NCBI GenBank assembly: GCA_039808025.1
Contig: JBDHSK010000004.1
Span: 186,001 to 250,000, forward strand
Reading direction: 5' to 3'
DNA from: Sandaracinobacteroides sp039808025
GTDB lineage: Bacteria > Pseudomonadota > Alphaproteobacteria > Sphingomonadales > Sphingomonadaceae
Length of the DNA: 64,000 nt
In this document: positions 9,219-17,537 of the stretch, piece by piece
Position numbering within the stretch: the first letter of the stretch is position 1
Layout of the letters: the number at the start of each line of letters is the position of its first letter
Made by a program: the position numbers and the translations under genes
Notes under the pieces: model-generated
Told to the model about the DNA's origin: nothing
Database searches by the model: none
What the model saw: the letters and a program-made list of their open reading frames with translations, nothing else

Positions 9219-10009
9219 TGGCACAATCGGCAATCATCACCGTGATGGAGCGGGCCTGCCGCAAGGCGGCGCCGCGCCTGCGCCGCGATTTCGGCGAGGT
9301 GAGCCAGCTGCAGGTCTCACGCAAGGGTCCGGCCGATTTCGTTTCGCAGGCCGACAAATCAGCCGAGCGCACCCTGGTCGAGGAACTGCAGAAGGCCCGC
9401 CCCGGCTGGGGATTCCTGCTGGAAGAAGGTGGCGAGATCGCTGGCGAGGAGCGGGATTCGCCGCGCTTCATCATCGACCCCCTTGATGGCACCAGCAACT
9501 TCCTTCACGGCATCCCGCATTTCGCCATCTCGATCGGCGTCGAGCATCTGGGCACCATGGTTGCCGCCATGGTTTATCAGCCACTTACCGACGAAAGCTT
9601 CTGGGCCGAACGCGGGCGCGGCGCCTGGCTGCACAATGGCCGGCTGCGGGTGTCGGGCCGCACGCAGATGGCCGAGGCCCTGCTGGCCACGGGCATACCC
9701 TATAAGGGCCATGGCGACCAGCCGCAGTTCGAGGCCATATTGCACCGGGTGATTCCCGAAGTGGCTGGTGTGCGCCGCTTCGGGGCCGCCAGCCTCGATC
9801 TGGCGTGGGTGGCCGCCGGTCGATTTGACGGATTCTGGGAACAGGCCCTCGAGCCCTGGGATATCGCCGCCGGCATGCTGCTGGTAAAGGAAGCCGGTGG
9901 GTTCGTTTCCGATTATCGCGGTGGCGACCGCATGATCGAGCGCCGTGAGATCATCGCCACCAACGATCAGCTGCACTCGCGCCTGCACCGGCTGGTCGCC
10001 GGCCGCTGA
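9218..10009 (+). CDS. suhB: Inositol monophosphatase family protein (SuhB-type)
   Basis: A magnesium-dependent phosphatase of 263 residues that hydrolyses myo-inositol-1-phosphate and related sugar phosphates; in E. coli SuhB also takes part in rRNA antitermination. The metal-binding motifs are present: LLEEGGEI (first acidic site), IIDPLDGTSNFLHGIPHFAIS, and EPWDIAAGMLLVKEAGG. Translation starts at GTG, overlapping the efp stop by one base. A 14-bp stem hairpin between suhB and the convergent katA probably ends both transcripts. Assignment to the family is firm; the precise substrate is inferred. Confidence 0.92.
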   Translation: MAQSAIITVMERACRKAAPRLRRDFGEVSQLQVSRKGPADFVSQADKSAERTLVEELQKARPGWGFLLEEGGEIAGEERDSPRFIIDPLDGTSNFLHGIPHFAISIGVEHLGTMVAAMVYQPLTDESFWAERGRGAWLHNGRLRVSGRTQMAEALLATGIPYKGHGDQPQFEAILHRVIPEVAGVRRFGAASLDLAWVAAGRFDGFWEQALEPWDIAAGMLLVKEAGGFVSDYRGGDRMIERREIIATNDQLHSRLHRLVAGR

Positions 10010-10020
10010 GAGGCACACAC

Positions 10021-10051
10021 GCCTCCCGTCCCGGAAGCCGGGGCGGAAGGC
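10021..10051. terminator. Hairpin between convergent suhB and katA
   Basis: Positions 10021-10034 pair with 10038-10051 over about 14 bp with one mismatch and one G-T pair (GCCT/AGGC outer, CCG/CGG, CCCGG/CCGGG inner) around an AAG loop. There is no long T-tract on either side, but the place between converging genes suits a bidirectional terminator. Confidence 0.55.
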
Positions 10052-10059
10052 TTGGTGTA

Positions 10060-11571
10060 TCAGTCGGGGGATTCGGGGCGGGCCGCCAGCTGGCTAGCGG
10101 CAGTGGCGGTCATTCCCAGGGCTTTGGCGACACCGGCGCCATAGGCCGGGTCGCAGCGCGTGCAGTTGTCGATATGGCGCTGCTTGATGAAATCGGGGGC
10201 GTCGCCCATGGCGCGGGCGGTATTGTCGAACAGAGCCTGCTGCTGGGCGGCGCTCATCTGCTGAAACAGCTTGCGCGGCTGGGTGAAATAATCATCGTCG
10301 TCGTGGCGATAGCTCCAGTGGGCGGCATCGCCGGAAATCTTCAGGGGCGGTTCGCGATATTCGGGCTGCTGCTGCCACTGCTGGAAGCTGTTGGGCTCGT
10401 AATGCGGGCGGCCGCCGTAATTGCCGTCCACCCGGCCGTAACCGTCGCGGTGGTTGCTGTTGACCGGGCAGCGCGCGGCATTCACCGGAATCTGCTGGTA
10501 GTTCACCCCCAGCCGGTAGCGCTGGGCATCCGGGTAGTTGACCAGTCGCGCCTGCAACATGCGGTCGGGTGAGACGCCGATTCCGGGCACCAGATTGGCG
10601 GGGGAAAAGGCCGATTGCTCGACATCGGCAAAGAAGTTGTCGGGGTTGCGGTTCAGTTCGAACTCGCCCACCTCGATCAGCGGATAATCGGCCTTGTACC
10701 AGACCTTGGTGAGATCGAAAGGGTGGAAGCGGTAGGTCTCGGCCTCGGCCTCCGGCATGATCTGCACATAGAGCGTCCATTTGGGGAAATCGCCGCGGGC
10801 GATGGCGTCATAGAGGTCGCGCTGCGACGATTCACGGTCGCTGGCGATCAGGGCGGCGGCCTCGGCGTCGCTGAGGTTCCTGATTCCCTGTTGTGTCTTG
10901 AAGTGGAACTTCACCCAGAAGCGTTCACCGGCGGCGTTCCAGAAGCTGTAGGTGTGGCTGCCGAAGCCGTGCATGTGGCGGTAGCCGTCGGGGATGCCGC
11001 GATCCGACATCACGATGGTGATCTGGTGGAAGGCTTCGGGCAGCAGCGTCCAGAAATCCCAGTTGTTGGTGGCGCTGCGCATGTTGGTGCGCGGGTCGCG
11101 CTTTACCGCCTTGTTGAGATCGGGGAATTTCAGCGGGTCGCGCAGGAAGAACACCGGGGTGTTGTTGCCCACCAGGTCCCAGTTGCCTTCGTCGGTGTAG
11201 AATTTGAGGGCAAAGCCGCGTATGTCACGCTCGGCATCGGCGGCGCCACGCTCTCCGGCGACCGTGGTGAAGCGGGCGAACATTTCGGTTTTTTTGCCGA
11301 CGGCTGAGAAAATGCTGGCGCGGGTATAGCGGGAGATGTCGTGCGTCACCGTGAAGGTGCCGAAGGCGCCCGAACCCTTGGCGTGCATCCGCCGTTCCGG
11401 GATCACCTCGCGCACGAAATTGGCGAGCTTTTCGTTCAGCCACACATCCTGCATCAGCAGCGGGCCACGCGGGCCGGCGCTCAGGCTGTCCTGATTGTCG
11501 GCGACGGGGGCGCCGAATGCGGTGGTGAGGTGTGAAGCCGGGCAGGTGCCGTTTGCGGGTTTGCTGGTCAT
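10060..11571 (-). CDS. katA: Monofunctional heme catalase (small-subunit type)
   Basis: Breaks hydrogen peroxide to water and oxygen. The 503-residue length matches small-subunit (clade 3-like) catalases. The distal heme histidine lies in FGTFTVTHDISRYT, the distal asparagine in NWDLVGNNTPVFFLRDP, and the proximal tyrosine in RLVNYPDAQRYRLG. The ATG at 11571 has GGAGG 7 bases upstream; an upstream in-frame start would read through the inverted repeat at 11594-11631 and lacks a ribosome site. The inverted repeat 23-60 bases before the start suggests dedicated regulation. A secreted amidohydrolase gene lies upstream on the same strand, 117 bases away. Confidence 0.96.
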   Translation of the reverse strand: MTSKPANGTCPASHLTTAFGAPVADNQDSLSAGPRGPLLMQDVWLNEKLANFVREVIPERRMHAKGSGAFGTFTVTHDISRYTRASIFSAVGKKTEMFARFTTVAGERGAADAERDIRGFALKFYTDEGNWDLVGNNTPVFFLRDPLKFPDLNKAVKRDPRTNMRSATNNWDFWTLLPEAFHQITIVMSDRGIPDGYRHMHGFGSHTYSFWNAAGERFWVKFHFKTQQGIRNLSDAEAAALIASDRESSQRDLYDAIARGDFPKWTLYVQIMPEAEAETYRFHPFDLTKVWYKADYPLIEVGEFELNRNPDNFFADVEQSAFSPANLVPGIGVSPDRMLQARLVNYPDAQRYRLGVNYQQIPVNAARCPVNSNHRDGYGRVDGNYGGRPHYEPNSFQQWQQQPEYREPPLKISGDAAHWSYRHDDDDYFTQPRKLFQQMSAAQQQALFDNTARAMGDAPDFIKQRHIDNCTRCDPAYGAGVAKALGMTATAASQLAARPESPD

Positions 11572-11593
11572 GGGGTTCCTCCGCCTGTGACCG

Positions 11594-11631
11594 CCCACTC
11601 TGGACAGCCTGATCATGACTGTCCAGATGGG
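11594..11631 (-). promoter_or_regulatory. Perfect inverted repeat in the katA leader (operator or RNA hairpin)
   Basis: TCTGGACAG (11599-11607) and CTGTCCAGA (11619-11627) are exact inverted copies around an 11-base spacer. They extend with CCCA (11594-11597) and TGGG (11628-11631) if one base is bulged. The element lies 23-60 bases before the katA ATG. It does not fit the OxyR consensus, and no T-run follows, so an operator or leader hairpin is more likely than a terminator. Confidence 0.6.
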
Positions 11632-11688
11632 TGGGTACAGGCTGCGACGAACCGACGGGGCCATCGCACCCTGGCAGCAGGCGGGCGG

Positions 11689-13008
11689 CTATTCGCTTTT
11701 GTAGGGGGTGCCGGCGCGCATCACGAAGCGCACCCGCTCCAGCTCGGTGACATCGGCAAGCGGGTCTCCGTTCACGGCGATGATGTCGGCCGGCATTCCG
11801 GCAGCGATACGCCCGGCCTCATTGCTGATGCGCAGATGCTCGGCAGCGTTGACGGTCGCCGTCTGGATGGCCTGCAGCGGCGTCAGGCCCGCTTTCACCA
11901 GCAGCGCGAACTCCTGGGCGTTGTCTCCATGGGGCGAAACCCCGGTATCAGTGCCAAAGGCGATGCGCACGCCACCGGCATGGGCGCGGCGCGCCATGTC
12001 GAGCATTTTCGGCCCGGCCTCCAGCGCCTTTTGCGTTTGTGCCGGCGTGAAGTAATTGTTGGGGCTGCTGGCGACGCGGGCGACGAAATCACCGGCCATC
12101 AGGGTAGGGACCAGCCAGGTGCCCTTGCGCTGGAACAGCTTCACGGATTCCTGGTCGAGGAAGGTGCCATGTTCGATGGCGTCACCACCGGCGCGCAGGA
12201 AGGCGTTGATGCCATCGGTGCCGTGGGCATGCGCCACCACCAGCCGGCCCATGCGGTGGGCGGCCTCGACAATGGCCGCCAGCTCGGCGTCGGTGAACTG
12301 CTGGCCAAGGCCGGCTGCCGTGTTCGACAATACCCCGCCCGTCGAGGTGATCTTGATGATGTCGGCGCCCGAGCGCACCTGCATCCGCACGGCGCGCATG
12401 CAGTCATCCGCGCCCGAACAGATGCTCTGGCTGGTGAACAGGTGCATGATGTCGTCGTTGTAGCCGTTCACATCGCCATGGCCGCCATGCACGGAAACCG
12501 ACGATCCGGCCGCGATGATGCGGGGGCCTGGAATGATGCCGTTGCGGATTCCGCGCCGCAGAGCAAAGATGGCGTCGTTTGCTGCGCCGAGATCGACGAC
12601 AGTGGTGAAGCCGGCGGCGAGGGTCTTGGCGGCGTTGCCGGCACCTTCGATGGCGCCATCGGCCTTGGTCAGGGTTACGCGGTCAAGCCGGCCGTTGGGG
12701 TTCGATTCGTGGGTGAGGTGCACGTGCGAATCGATGAGCCCGGGCAGAACGAAGGCGTTCGACAGGTCGATTACGTTGCCAGTGCCGACAAATCCGTCAC
12801 GAATGGCGGTCACCCGGCCGTTTTCGACGACGATGGTCTTGTTGCGCTCGACAACGCCAGTCTGCGGGTTGGCAAGCAGGCGTCCGGCATGGATGTAGCG
12901 GGTGGTGGCGGCCGGTGCCGACGGTGCGGTGGCAGCCGGGGTTTGCGCGGTGGCAGCGCCGGTCAGCAGTGCCGCAGCCCCGGCCAGCAATATCGTCCAT
13001 GCTTTCAT
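11689..13008 (-). CDS. Secreted amidohydrolase (Xaa-Pro dipeptidase-like)
   Basis: An exported metal-dependent amidohydrolase of about 439 residues. The signal peptide MKAWTILLAGAAALLTGAATAQ is followed by an Ala/Pro-rich linker and the catalytic barrel. Metal-site motifs are visible: LPGLIDSHVHLT, DIIKITSTGGV with the likely bridging lysine, VVAHAHGTDG, AIEHGTF and FGTDTGVSPHGDN. The pattern fits the subgroup of amidohydrolases that hydrolyse N-acyl- or Xaa-Pro dipeptides, but substrate cannot be read from sequence. The second ATG (13008) is preferred because GAGGG lies 6 bases upstream; the ATG at 13014 abuts that site. Next upstream gene is pmbA, 44 bases away. Confidence 0.9.
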   Translation of the reverse strand: MKAWTILLAGAAALLTGAATAQTPAATAPSAPAATTRYIHAGRLLANPQTGVVERNKTIVVENGRVTAIRDGFVGTGNVIDLSNAFVLPGLIDSHVHLTHESNPNGRLDRVTLTKADGAIEGAGNAAKTLAAGFTTVVDLGAANDAIFALRRGIRNGIIPGPRIIAAGSSVSVHGGHGDVNGYNDDIMHLFTSQSICSGADDCMRAVRMQVRSGADIIKITSTGGVLSNTAAGLGQQFTDAELAAIVEAAHRMGRLVVAHAHGTDGINAFLRAGGDAIEHGTFLDQESVKLFQRKGTWLVPTLMAGDFVARVASSPNNYFTPAQTQKALEAGPKMLDMARRAHAGGVRIAFGTDTGVSPHGDNAQEFALLVKAGLTPLQAIQTATVNAAEHLRISNEAGRIAAGMPADIIAVNGDPLADVTELERVRFVMRAGTPYKSE

Positions 13009-13052
13009 GATCATCCCTCTTGGTTGTGTTTCAACGGCTTATGGCAGCCGTG

Positions 13053-14405
13053 TTACTGGCCTGCAATCGTCATTCCGTCGATGCGCACGGTGGGGGCGTT
13101 GCTTGCGAACCGGAAAGTCAGATCGTTGGCGGGCACCAGTGCCCGGAACATGTCGCTGAGGTTGCCGGCGATGGTCGCCTCGCGCACCGGTTCGGCGATC
13201 TGGCCGTCACGGATCAGGAATCCGCCGGCACCGCGGCTGTAGTCGCCGGTGATCAGGTTGACCCCCATGCCGATCAATTCGGTGACGTAAAGGCCAAGCT
13301 TGATGTCGGCCATCAGTTCAGACGAGCTGGCGGTGCCGGCAGCCAGCCACAGGTTCGAGGCCGAGATGCCGGGCGGGCCGGAGCTTCCGCGGCTGGCGTG
13401 GCCGGTGGGGGCAAGCCCCAGTTGCCGCGCCGAGGCGCTGTCCATCAGCCAGCCGGTCAGCACGCCGTCGGCGATGATGTCGCGCGCCGTCGTTGGCAGG
13501 CCTTCGGCGTCGAAAGCGCGGCTGCGCAGAGCGCGAGGCCGGTGCGGATCGTCGCGGATGGTGATTCCCGGCGCGAACACCGCCTTGCCGAGGCTGTTCT
13601 GCAGGAAGCTGGTCTTGCGGGCGATGGCCTGCCCGCTGATGGCGCCCAGCAGATGGCCGATGAGGCTGGCCGAGATGCGCGGGTCGAACACCACCGGCAG
13701 GGCCCCCGTGGGGGCTGGAACCGGGCCGAGGCGGGCGGCGGCACGCGTGCCGGCACTGCGGCCGATCTCGTCGGCGGGGTCGAGGTCGCACAGGTGGCGG
13801 GCCTGGTGCCAGTCGTAATCGCGCTGCATGGCGCTGCCCTCGCCGGCAACCACCACGGCTGAAACTGAAACGGCGCTGCTGGAGGTGGCGCCGCGAAAGC
13901 CGTGCGAGGTGGCGAGGGCAGCGACGCTGGCACCACAGCTCGCCGAGCCACCCTCGGAGTTGGTGATCGACGGCATGGCGCGGGCCGCATCTTCGGCGGC
14001 CAGTGCCATGTGCTGCAACCGTTCGGGCGGCAGGTTGGCGGTTGCCTCGTCGTAACTGTCGAAATCAGCGAAGCTTCCCCGGGCCAGCAGCTCGTCGGGG
14101 GCAAGCCCGGCGAACGGGTCGGGGGTGGCTTCGGCGGCCATGGCGACGGCGCGACGGGCAGCTTCGCGGAGCGCCGCAGGCGACAGATCGGAAATCGAGA
14201 TCTGGGCGGAACGGTCACCAAGGAACACCCTGAGGCCGATTTCCTCGCCTTCCGAGCGGCCGATTTCCTCCAGTTTGCCCAGCCGCACGCCGATCCCGGT
14301 CGAGGCTTCGCCGAAATAAACGCTGTCGGCGGCATCGGCGCCAGCAGCCCGGGCGAGGCCGAGCAGGTGATCGAGGCGATCGAGCGCCTGGGAGGATTCA
14401 AGCAT
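13053..14405 (-). CDS. pmbA: TldD/PmbA family protein (TldE subunit)
   Basis: PmbA (TldE) forms a heterodimer with TldD that degrades unfolded peptides and trims some ribosomal peptides and antitoxins. The 450-residue length is standard. Family features include the N-terminal SVYFGEASTGIGVRLGKLEEIGRSE region and a C-terminal GVNLITGDYSRGAGGFLIRDGQI segment. The TldD zinc motif HExxxH is absent, consistent with the non-catalytic TldE role. The start overlaps the ubiA stop by 8 bases, so ubiA and pmbA are probably cotranscribed. The TldD partner is not in this window. Confidence 0.92.
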   Translation of the reverse strand: MLESSQALDRLDHLLGLARAAGADAADSVYFGEASTGIGVRLGKLEEIGRSEGEEIGLRVFLGDRSAQISISDLSPAALREAARRAVAMAAEATPDPFAGLAPDELLARGSFADFDSYDEATANLPPERLQHMALAAEDAARAMPSITNSEGGSASCGASVAALATSHGFRGATSSSAVSVSAVVVAGEGSAMQRDYDWHQARHLCDLDPADEIGRSAGTRAAARLGPVPAPTGALPVVFDPRISASLIGHLLGAISGQAIARKTSFLQNSLGKAVFAPGITIRDDPHRPRALRSRAFDAEGLPTTARDIIADGVLTGWLMDSASARQLGLAPTGHASRGSSGPPGISASNLWLAAGTASSSELMADIKLGLYVTELIGMGVNLITGDYSRGAGGFLIRDGQIAEPVREATIAGNLSDMFRALVPANDLTFRFASNAPTVRIDGMTIAGQ

Positions 14406-15354
14406 GAAGCTGCATTAATAGAGCCGGCACCACTACCGCAAGCACCAGCAGCGCCCCGGCCTCGCGGTTGGAGCGAAAGGCCCTGAGCGCGGAACGGGTA
14501 TCGGCGGGATCGAACACCCGTACCTGCCAGCCCAGATGCAGCGCCGCCGGAGCAATGCTCAGCGCCCAAATGGGTTGCCCCGTCCACTGCCACAGGGCCG
14601 TCGCCATCAGCAGCACCGTCAGCGCATAGAAAGCCGCAACCCCCGTGCGCAGATGCCGGCCAAGGGCGCGGGCGCTCGACCGCACGCCGACCAGCGCGTC
14701 GTCCTCCATGTCTTGTGCGGCGTAGATGCTGTCATAGCCCAGCGTCCAGCAGATGCCCGCCGCATAGGCAAGCAGCATGGCGGGCAGGCTGGCGCGCAGA
14801 GCCGGGTCGGCGGCGGCCCAGCCCACCGGAAGCCCCCAGTTGAAGGTAAGGCCAAGCCACGCCTGCGGCCACCAGGTGATGCGCTTCATGAACGGGTAGG
14901 CCGCCACCAGCAGCAGCGACAGCAGTGCCACCGCTTGCGCCTGCGGCGGCAGAAGCAGCAGCACCCCCAGCCCCACCAGCAGCAGTGCGGCGATCAGCAG
15001 CCACGCTTCAGTCAGCGAAACGGCGCCGCTGGCCAGCGGCCGCACCGCAGTGCGCGCCACCTGACGGTCAAGGTCGCGGTCGACGATATCGTTATAAACG
15101 CATCCGGCCGCCCGCATGGCAACGGCTCCGGGCAGGAACAGCGGCCACCAGCCCCACCACCCGGCCGGCGCCGCCAGGAAGGCGCCGACAAGACAGGGCC
15201 AGAACAGCAGCCACCAGCCCGCGGGACGGTCAAAACGTGCCAGCCGTGCCCATAACTGCAGGCGGCCGGGCAGATGATCAACCCAACTGCGAACGGCATC
15301 GGGGGTGACGTCGGCAGCGGTGGCAGTTGGCGGATCAGTCACAGACGGCATCAT
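14398..15354 (-). CDS. ubiA: 4-hydroxybenzoate polyprenyltransferase
   Basis: Integral membrane prenyltransferase that attaches the polyprenyl tail to 4-hydroxybenzoate in ubiquinone synthesis. The 318-residue protein is strongly hydrophobic with about eight to nine predicted membrane helices. The two aspartate-rich motifs are visible: VYNDIVDRDLDRQV and YAAQDMEDDALVGVRSSA. The N-terminal RFDRPAGWWLLFWP segment is typical of UbiA. The gene overlaps pmbA by 8 bases. Ubiquinone made through this pathway is also the likely signal for the RegB kinase encoded at 58510-59859; that link is inference. Confidence 0.95.
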   Translation of the reverse strand: MMPSVTDPPTATAADVTPDAVRSWVDHLPGRLQLWARLARFDRPAGWWLLFWPCLVGAFLAAPAGWWGWWPLFLPGAVAMRAAGCVYNDIVDRDLDRQVARTAVRPLASGAVSLTEAWLLIAALLLVGLGVLLLLPPQAQAVALLSLLLVAAYPFMKRITWWPQAWLGLTFNWGLPVGWAAADPALRASLPAMLLAYAAGICWTLGYDSIYAAQDMEDDALVGVRSSARALGRHLRTGVAAFYALTVLLMATALWQWTGQPIWALSIAPAALHLGWQVRVFDPADTRSALRAFRSNREAGALLVLAVVVPALLMQLHA

Positions 15355-15429
15355 CTGTGGTTAAGCCGCCACGGCCAATCGATCAATGCCCGGCCGGATA
15401 CAGCCGGAGGCAGTTGCAGCCTGGGGGGA

Positions 15430-16107
15430 TCAGGCGTGCAGTGCCCGGCTCCGGCGCCGGGATGCCGCACCCACCATCCCGAAACCGGCTATCAGCATTG
15501 CCCAGGTGGCTGGTTCGGGAACACCGGGCCCCGGTCCGGGGTTGGCATCCTCGACGTTCAGGATGTCAAATGCCCAGTGGCTGCTGCGTTCATCCCACGG
15601 TGGCACGCCAGATACATCGCAGAACATGGGGGCAGCACACCAGCCAGCCGTGAAATTGCCCTGGCCCTGGCGCGAGAACCCGTCCGCCAGATTGGGACCA
15701 TTGGCGAAATTGTCATACTGCATGACAGCAACCGTATAGGTGCCGACATCGAGCATGGTGGACAGATAGGTATCAAAACAGACCCCGGTCATCGGGTCGG
15801 CGTCGACATCACCGCAGGCGCCGTCGTCGTTCTGGTCGATGAGGGCGCCGCTGCTGTCGAACAGGGCGAGTATCGGGTCGAACCCGCCACGATCGATGGC
15901 CTGGCCGGCGGCGTTCACGCCACCGGCGTAACTCCACGTGCGAAGGGTGACATTCGACAGTGCCCCGACCGAGAAGTCGAACAGTTGCACATTGTCGTCC
16001 TGGACGAAATAGCCGGTAAAGGAAAAATCCTGGGCTGCCTGGGCAGTGCCGGCCATCATCAGGCAGGCAGCCAGCGCCGGGGGCAGTGTCAGCATCGGTC
16101 GTTTCAT
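15430..16107 (-). CDS. PEP-CTERM (PEPxxWA) secreted protein 2, DVUA0089-like
   Basis: A 225-residue exported protein. The signal peptide is MKRPMLTLPPALAACLMMAGTAQA in two stretches of mostly hydrophobic residues; the body contains FDPILALFDSSGALIDQNDDG and a YTVAVMQYDN segment, reminiscent of the DVUA0089-type PEP-CTERM domain, with paired cysteines around acidic runs. The tail is VPEPATWAMLIAGFGMVGAA then RRRSR. The ATG at 16107 has GGGAGAA 7 bases upstream, better than the in-frame ATG at 16164. A sigma-54-type promoter lies at 16164-16179, so expression probably needs RpoN and an activator. Confidence 0.88.
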   Translation of the reverse strand: MKRPMLTLPPALAACLMMAGTAQAAQDFSFTGYFVQDDNVQLFDFSVGALSNVTLRTWSYAGGVNAAGQAIDRGGFDPILALFDSSGALIDQNDDGACGDVDADPMTGVCFDTYLSTMLDVGTYTVAVMQYDNFANGPNLADGFSRQGQGNFTAGWCAAPMFCDVSGVPPWDERSSHWAFDILNVEDANPGPGPGVPEPATWAMLIAGFGMVGAASRRRSRALHA

Positions 16108-16163
16108 TGAGCTTCTCCCGCAGAAGGCCGTGGCAGTCCGGCTGTCACGGTTATCTGATGACA

Positions 16164-16179
16164 AGCATAGGTCGTGCCA
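16164..16179 (-). promoter_or_regulatory. Sigma-54 (-24/-12) promoter for PEP-CTERM gene 2
   Basis: On the minus strand the sequence is TGGCACGACCTATGCT, matching the sigma-54 consensus TGGCACG-N4-TTGCW at all fixed positions but one, with the required GG-N10-GC spacing. The -12 element lies about 57 bases before the ATG. A TTACA-N12-TGTAA pair at 16234-16255, 55-76 bases upstream of the -24 box, is a possible activator site. Confidence 0.72.
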
Positions 16180-16281
16180 GGTGTGGGTAAATAATTATTG
16201 CGGCAAATTCAGAATGATGGCCGGTGTGCCGTATTACAGGTCAGCAATGATGTAAGAAATCCCGACAGTTGGTCGAATATT

Positions 16282-17478
16282 TCACAGCAGCGCCTGCTTT
16301 TCCTCGGCGATGCGGTCGAGCTCGGCGCGGGTCAGCCGCACCGATTCCGATTTCAATTGGCCGCAGGCGGCCATGATGTCGCGTCCGCGCGGCCGGCGGA
16401 TCGGGGCCGAGATCCCCGCCTCATAGACGATCTGCGAAAAGCGCTCGACCCGCTCGGGCTCTGAGGTTTCATAGATCGACCCCGGCCACGGATTGAAGGG
16501 GATGAGGTTGACCTTGGCCGGAAGGCGATAGCGCTTAAGCAGGCGCACCAGTTCATGGGCATCTTCGTCGCGGTCGTTCACATCTTTCAGCATCACATAT
16601 TCAAAGGTGATGCGTCGGGCATTGTTGGCGCCCGGATAGTCGGCGCAGGCCTGCAACAGCTCCTCGATCCCCCATTTGCGGTTGACGGGCACGATCTCGT
16701 CGCGGATCTCCTTGGTGACGGCGTGCAGCGACACCGCCAGATTGACGCCGATCTCGGCCCCTGCGCGCGCCATCATCGGCACCACGCCCGAGGTCGACAG
16801 GGTGATCCGCCGCTTCGACAGCGCCAGGCCGTCGCCATCCATGACGATGTTGAGGGCATCGCGCACATTGTCGAAATTATACAATGGCTCACCCATCCCC
16901 ATCATGACGATGTTGGTGAGCAGCCGCCCCTCGGGCTGGCTTGGCCATTCGCCAAGGGCATCGCGCGCCAGCATCACCTGGCCGATGATTTCCGCCGCCG
17001 TCAGGTTCCTCACCAGCTTCATCGTGCCGGTCAGGCAGAAGCGGCAGTTGAGCGTGCACCCCACCTGCGAGGAGACGCACAAGGTGCCGCGATCGGAATC
17101 GGGGATGAAAACCGCCTCATATTCCTCGCCGCCCGAGCGCAGCAGCCATTTGCGGGTGCCGTCTTTTGAAACATGATCCTCGCGCACTTCCGGGCGGCCG
17201 ACGAGGAAATGCGCCGCCAGCCCCTCGCGCAGCGGTTTGGAAAGATCGGTCATCGCGGCAAAATCGGTGGCGCCGCGATTGTAGATCCAGCTCCACAGTT
17301 GCTTGCTGCGCATGCGCGCCTGCCGGGGGTCGGCAAGCCCGGCGTCCACCAGCGCCGCGGCAATATCGGCGCGCGTCATGCCCACCAGGTCACGGCGGCC
17401 ATCGGTGGTTGCAACCGGGGCACGCTTGACGGTTACGGGGTCGGCAAGGCCGGCTATCGGCATCAGTTCGCTGAGCAT
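16282..17478 (-). CDS. rlmN: 23S rRNA A2503 / tRNA A37 C2-methyltransferase RlmN
   Basis: Radical SAM enzyme that methylates C2 of adenosine 2503 in 23S rRNA and A37 in some tRNAs. The 398-residue length fits. The radical SAM cluster motif is CTLNCRFCLTG, preceded by CVSSQVGC; other family marks are NIVMMGMGEPLYNFDNV, the SAM-binding STSGVVPMM, FEYVMLKDVND, LIPFNPWPG and the C-terminal RGRDIMAACGQL containing the cysteine that forms the methylated intermediate. The start is uncertain between 17478 and 17463 because neither has a strong ribosome site. The neighbouring SIMPL gene is 59 bases upstream. Confidence 0.96.
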   Translation of the reverse strand: MLSELMPIAGLADPVTVKRAPVATTDGRRDLVGMTRADIAAALVDAGLADPRQARMRSKQLWSWIYNRGATDFAAMTDLSKPLREGLAAHFLVGRPEVREDHVSKDGTRKWLLRSGGEEYEAVFIPDSDRGTLCVSSQVGCTLNCRFCLTGTMKLVRNLTAAEIIGQVMLARDALGEWPSQPEGRLLTNIVMMGMGEPLYNFDNVRDALNIVMDGDGLALSKRRITLSTSGVVPMMARAGAEIGVNLAVSLHAVTKEIRDEIVPVNRKWGIEELLQACADYPGANNARRITFEYVMLKDVNDRDEDAHELVRLLKRYRLPAKVNLIPFNPWPGSIYETSEPERVERFSQIVYEAGISAPIRRPRGRDIMAACGQLKSESVRLTRAELDRIAEEKQALL

Positions 17479-17537
17479 GGCGGCCGCGCCATAGCCGAAA
17501 ACCCGGTCAGGCGCAAAGACCGGCCGCGCCTGTGCCG

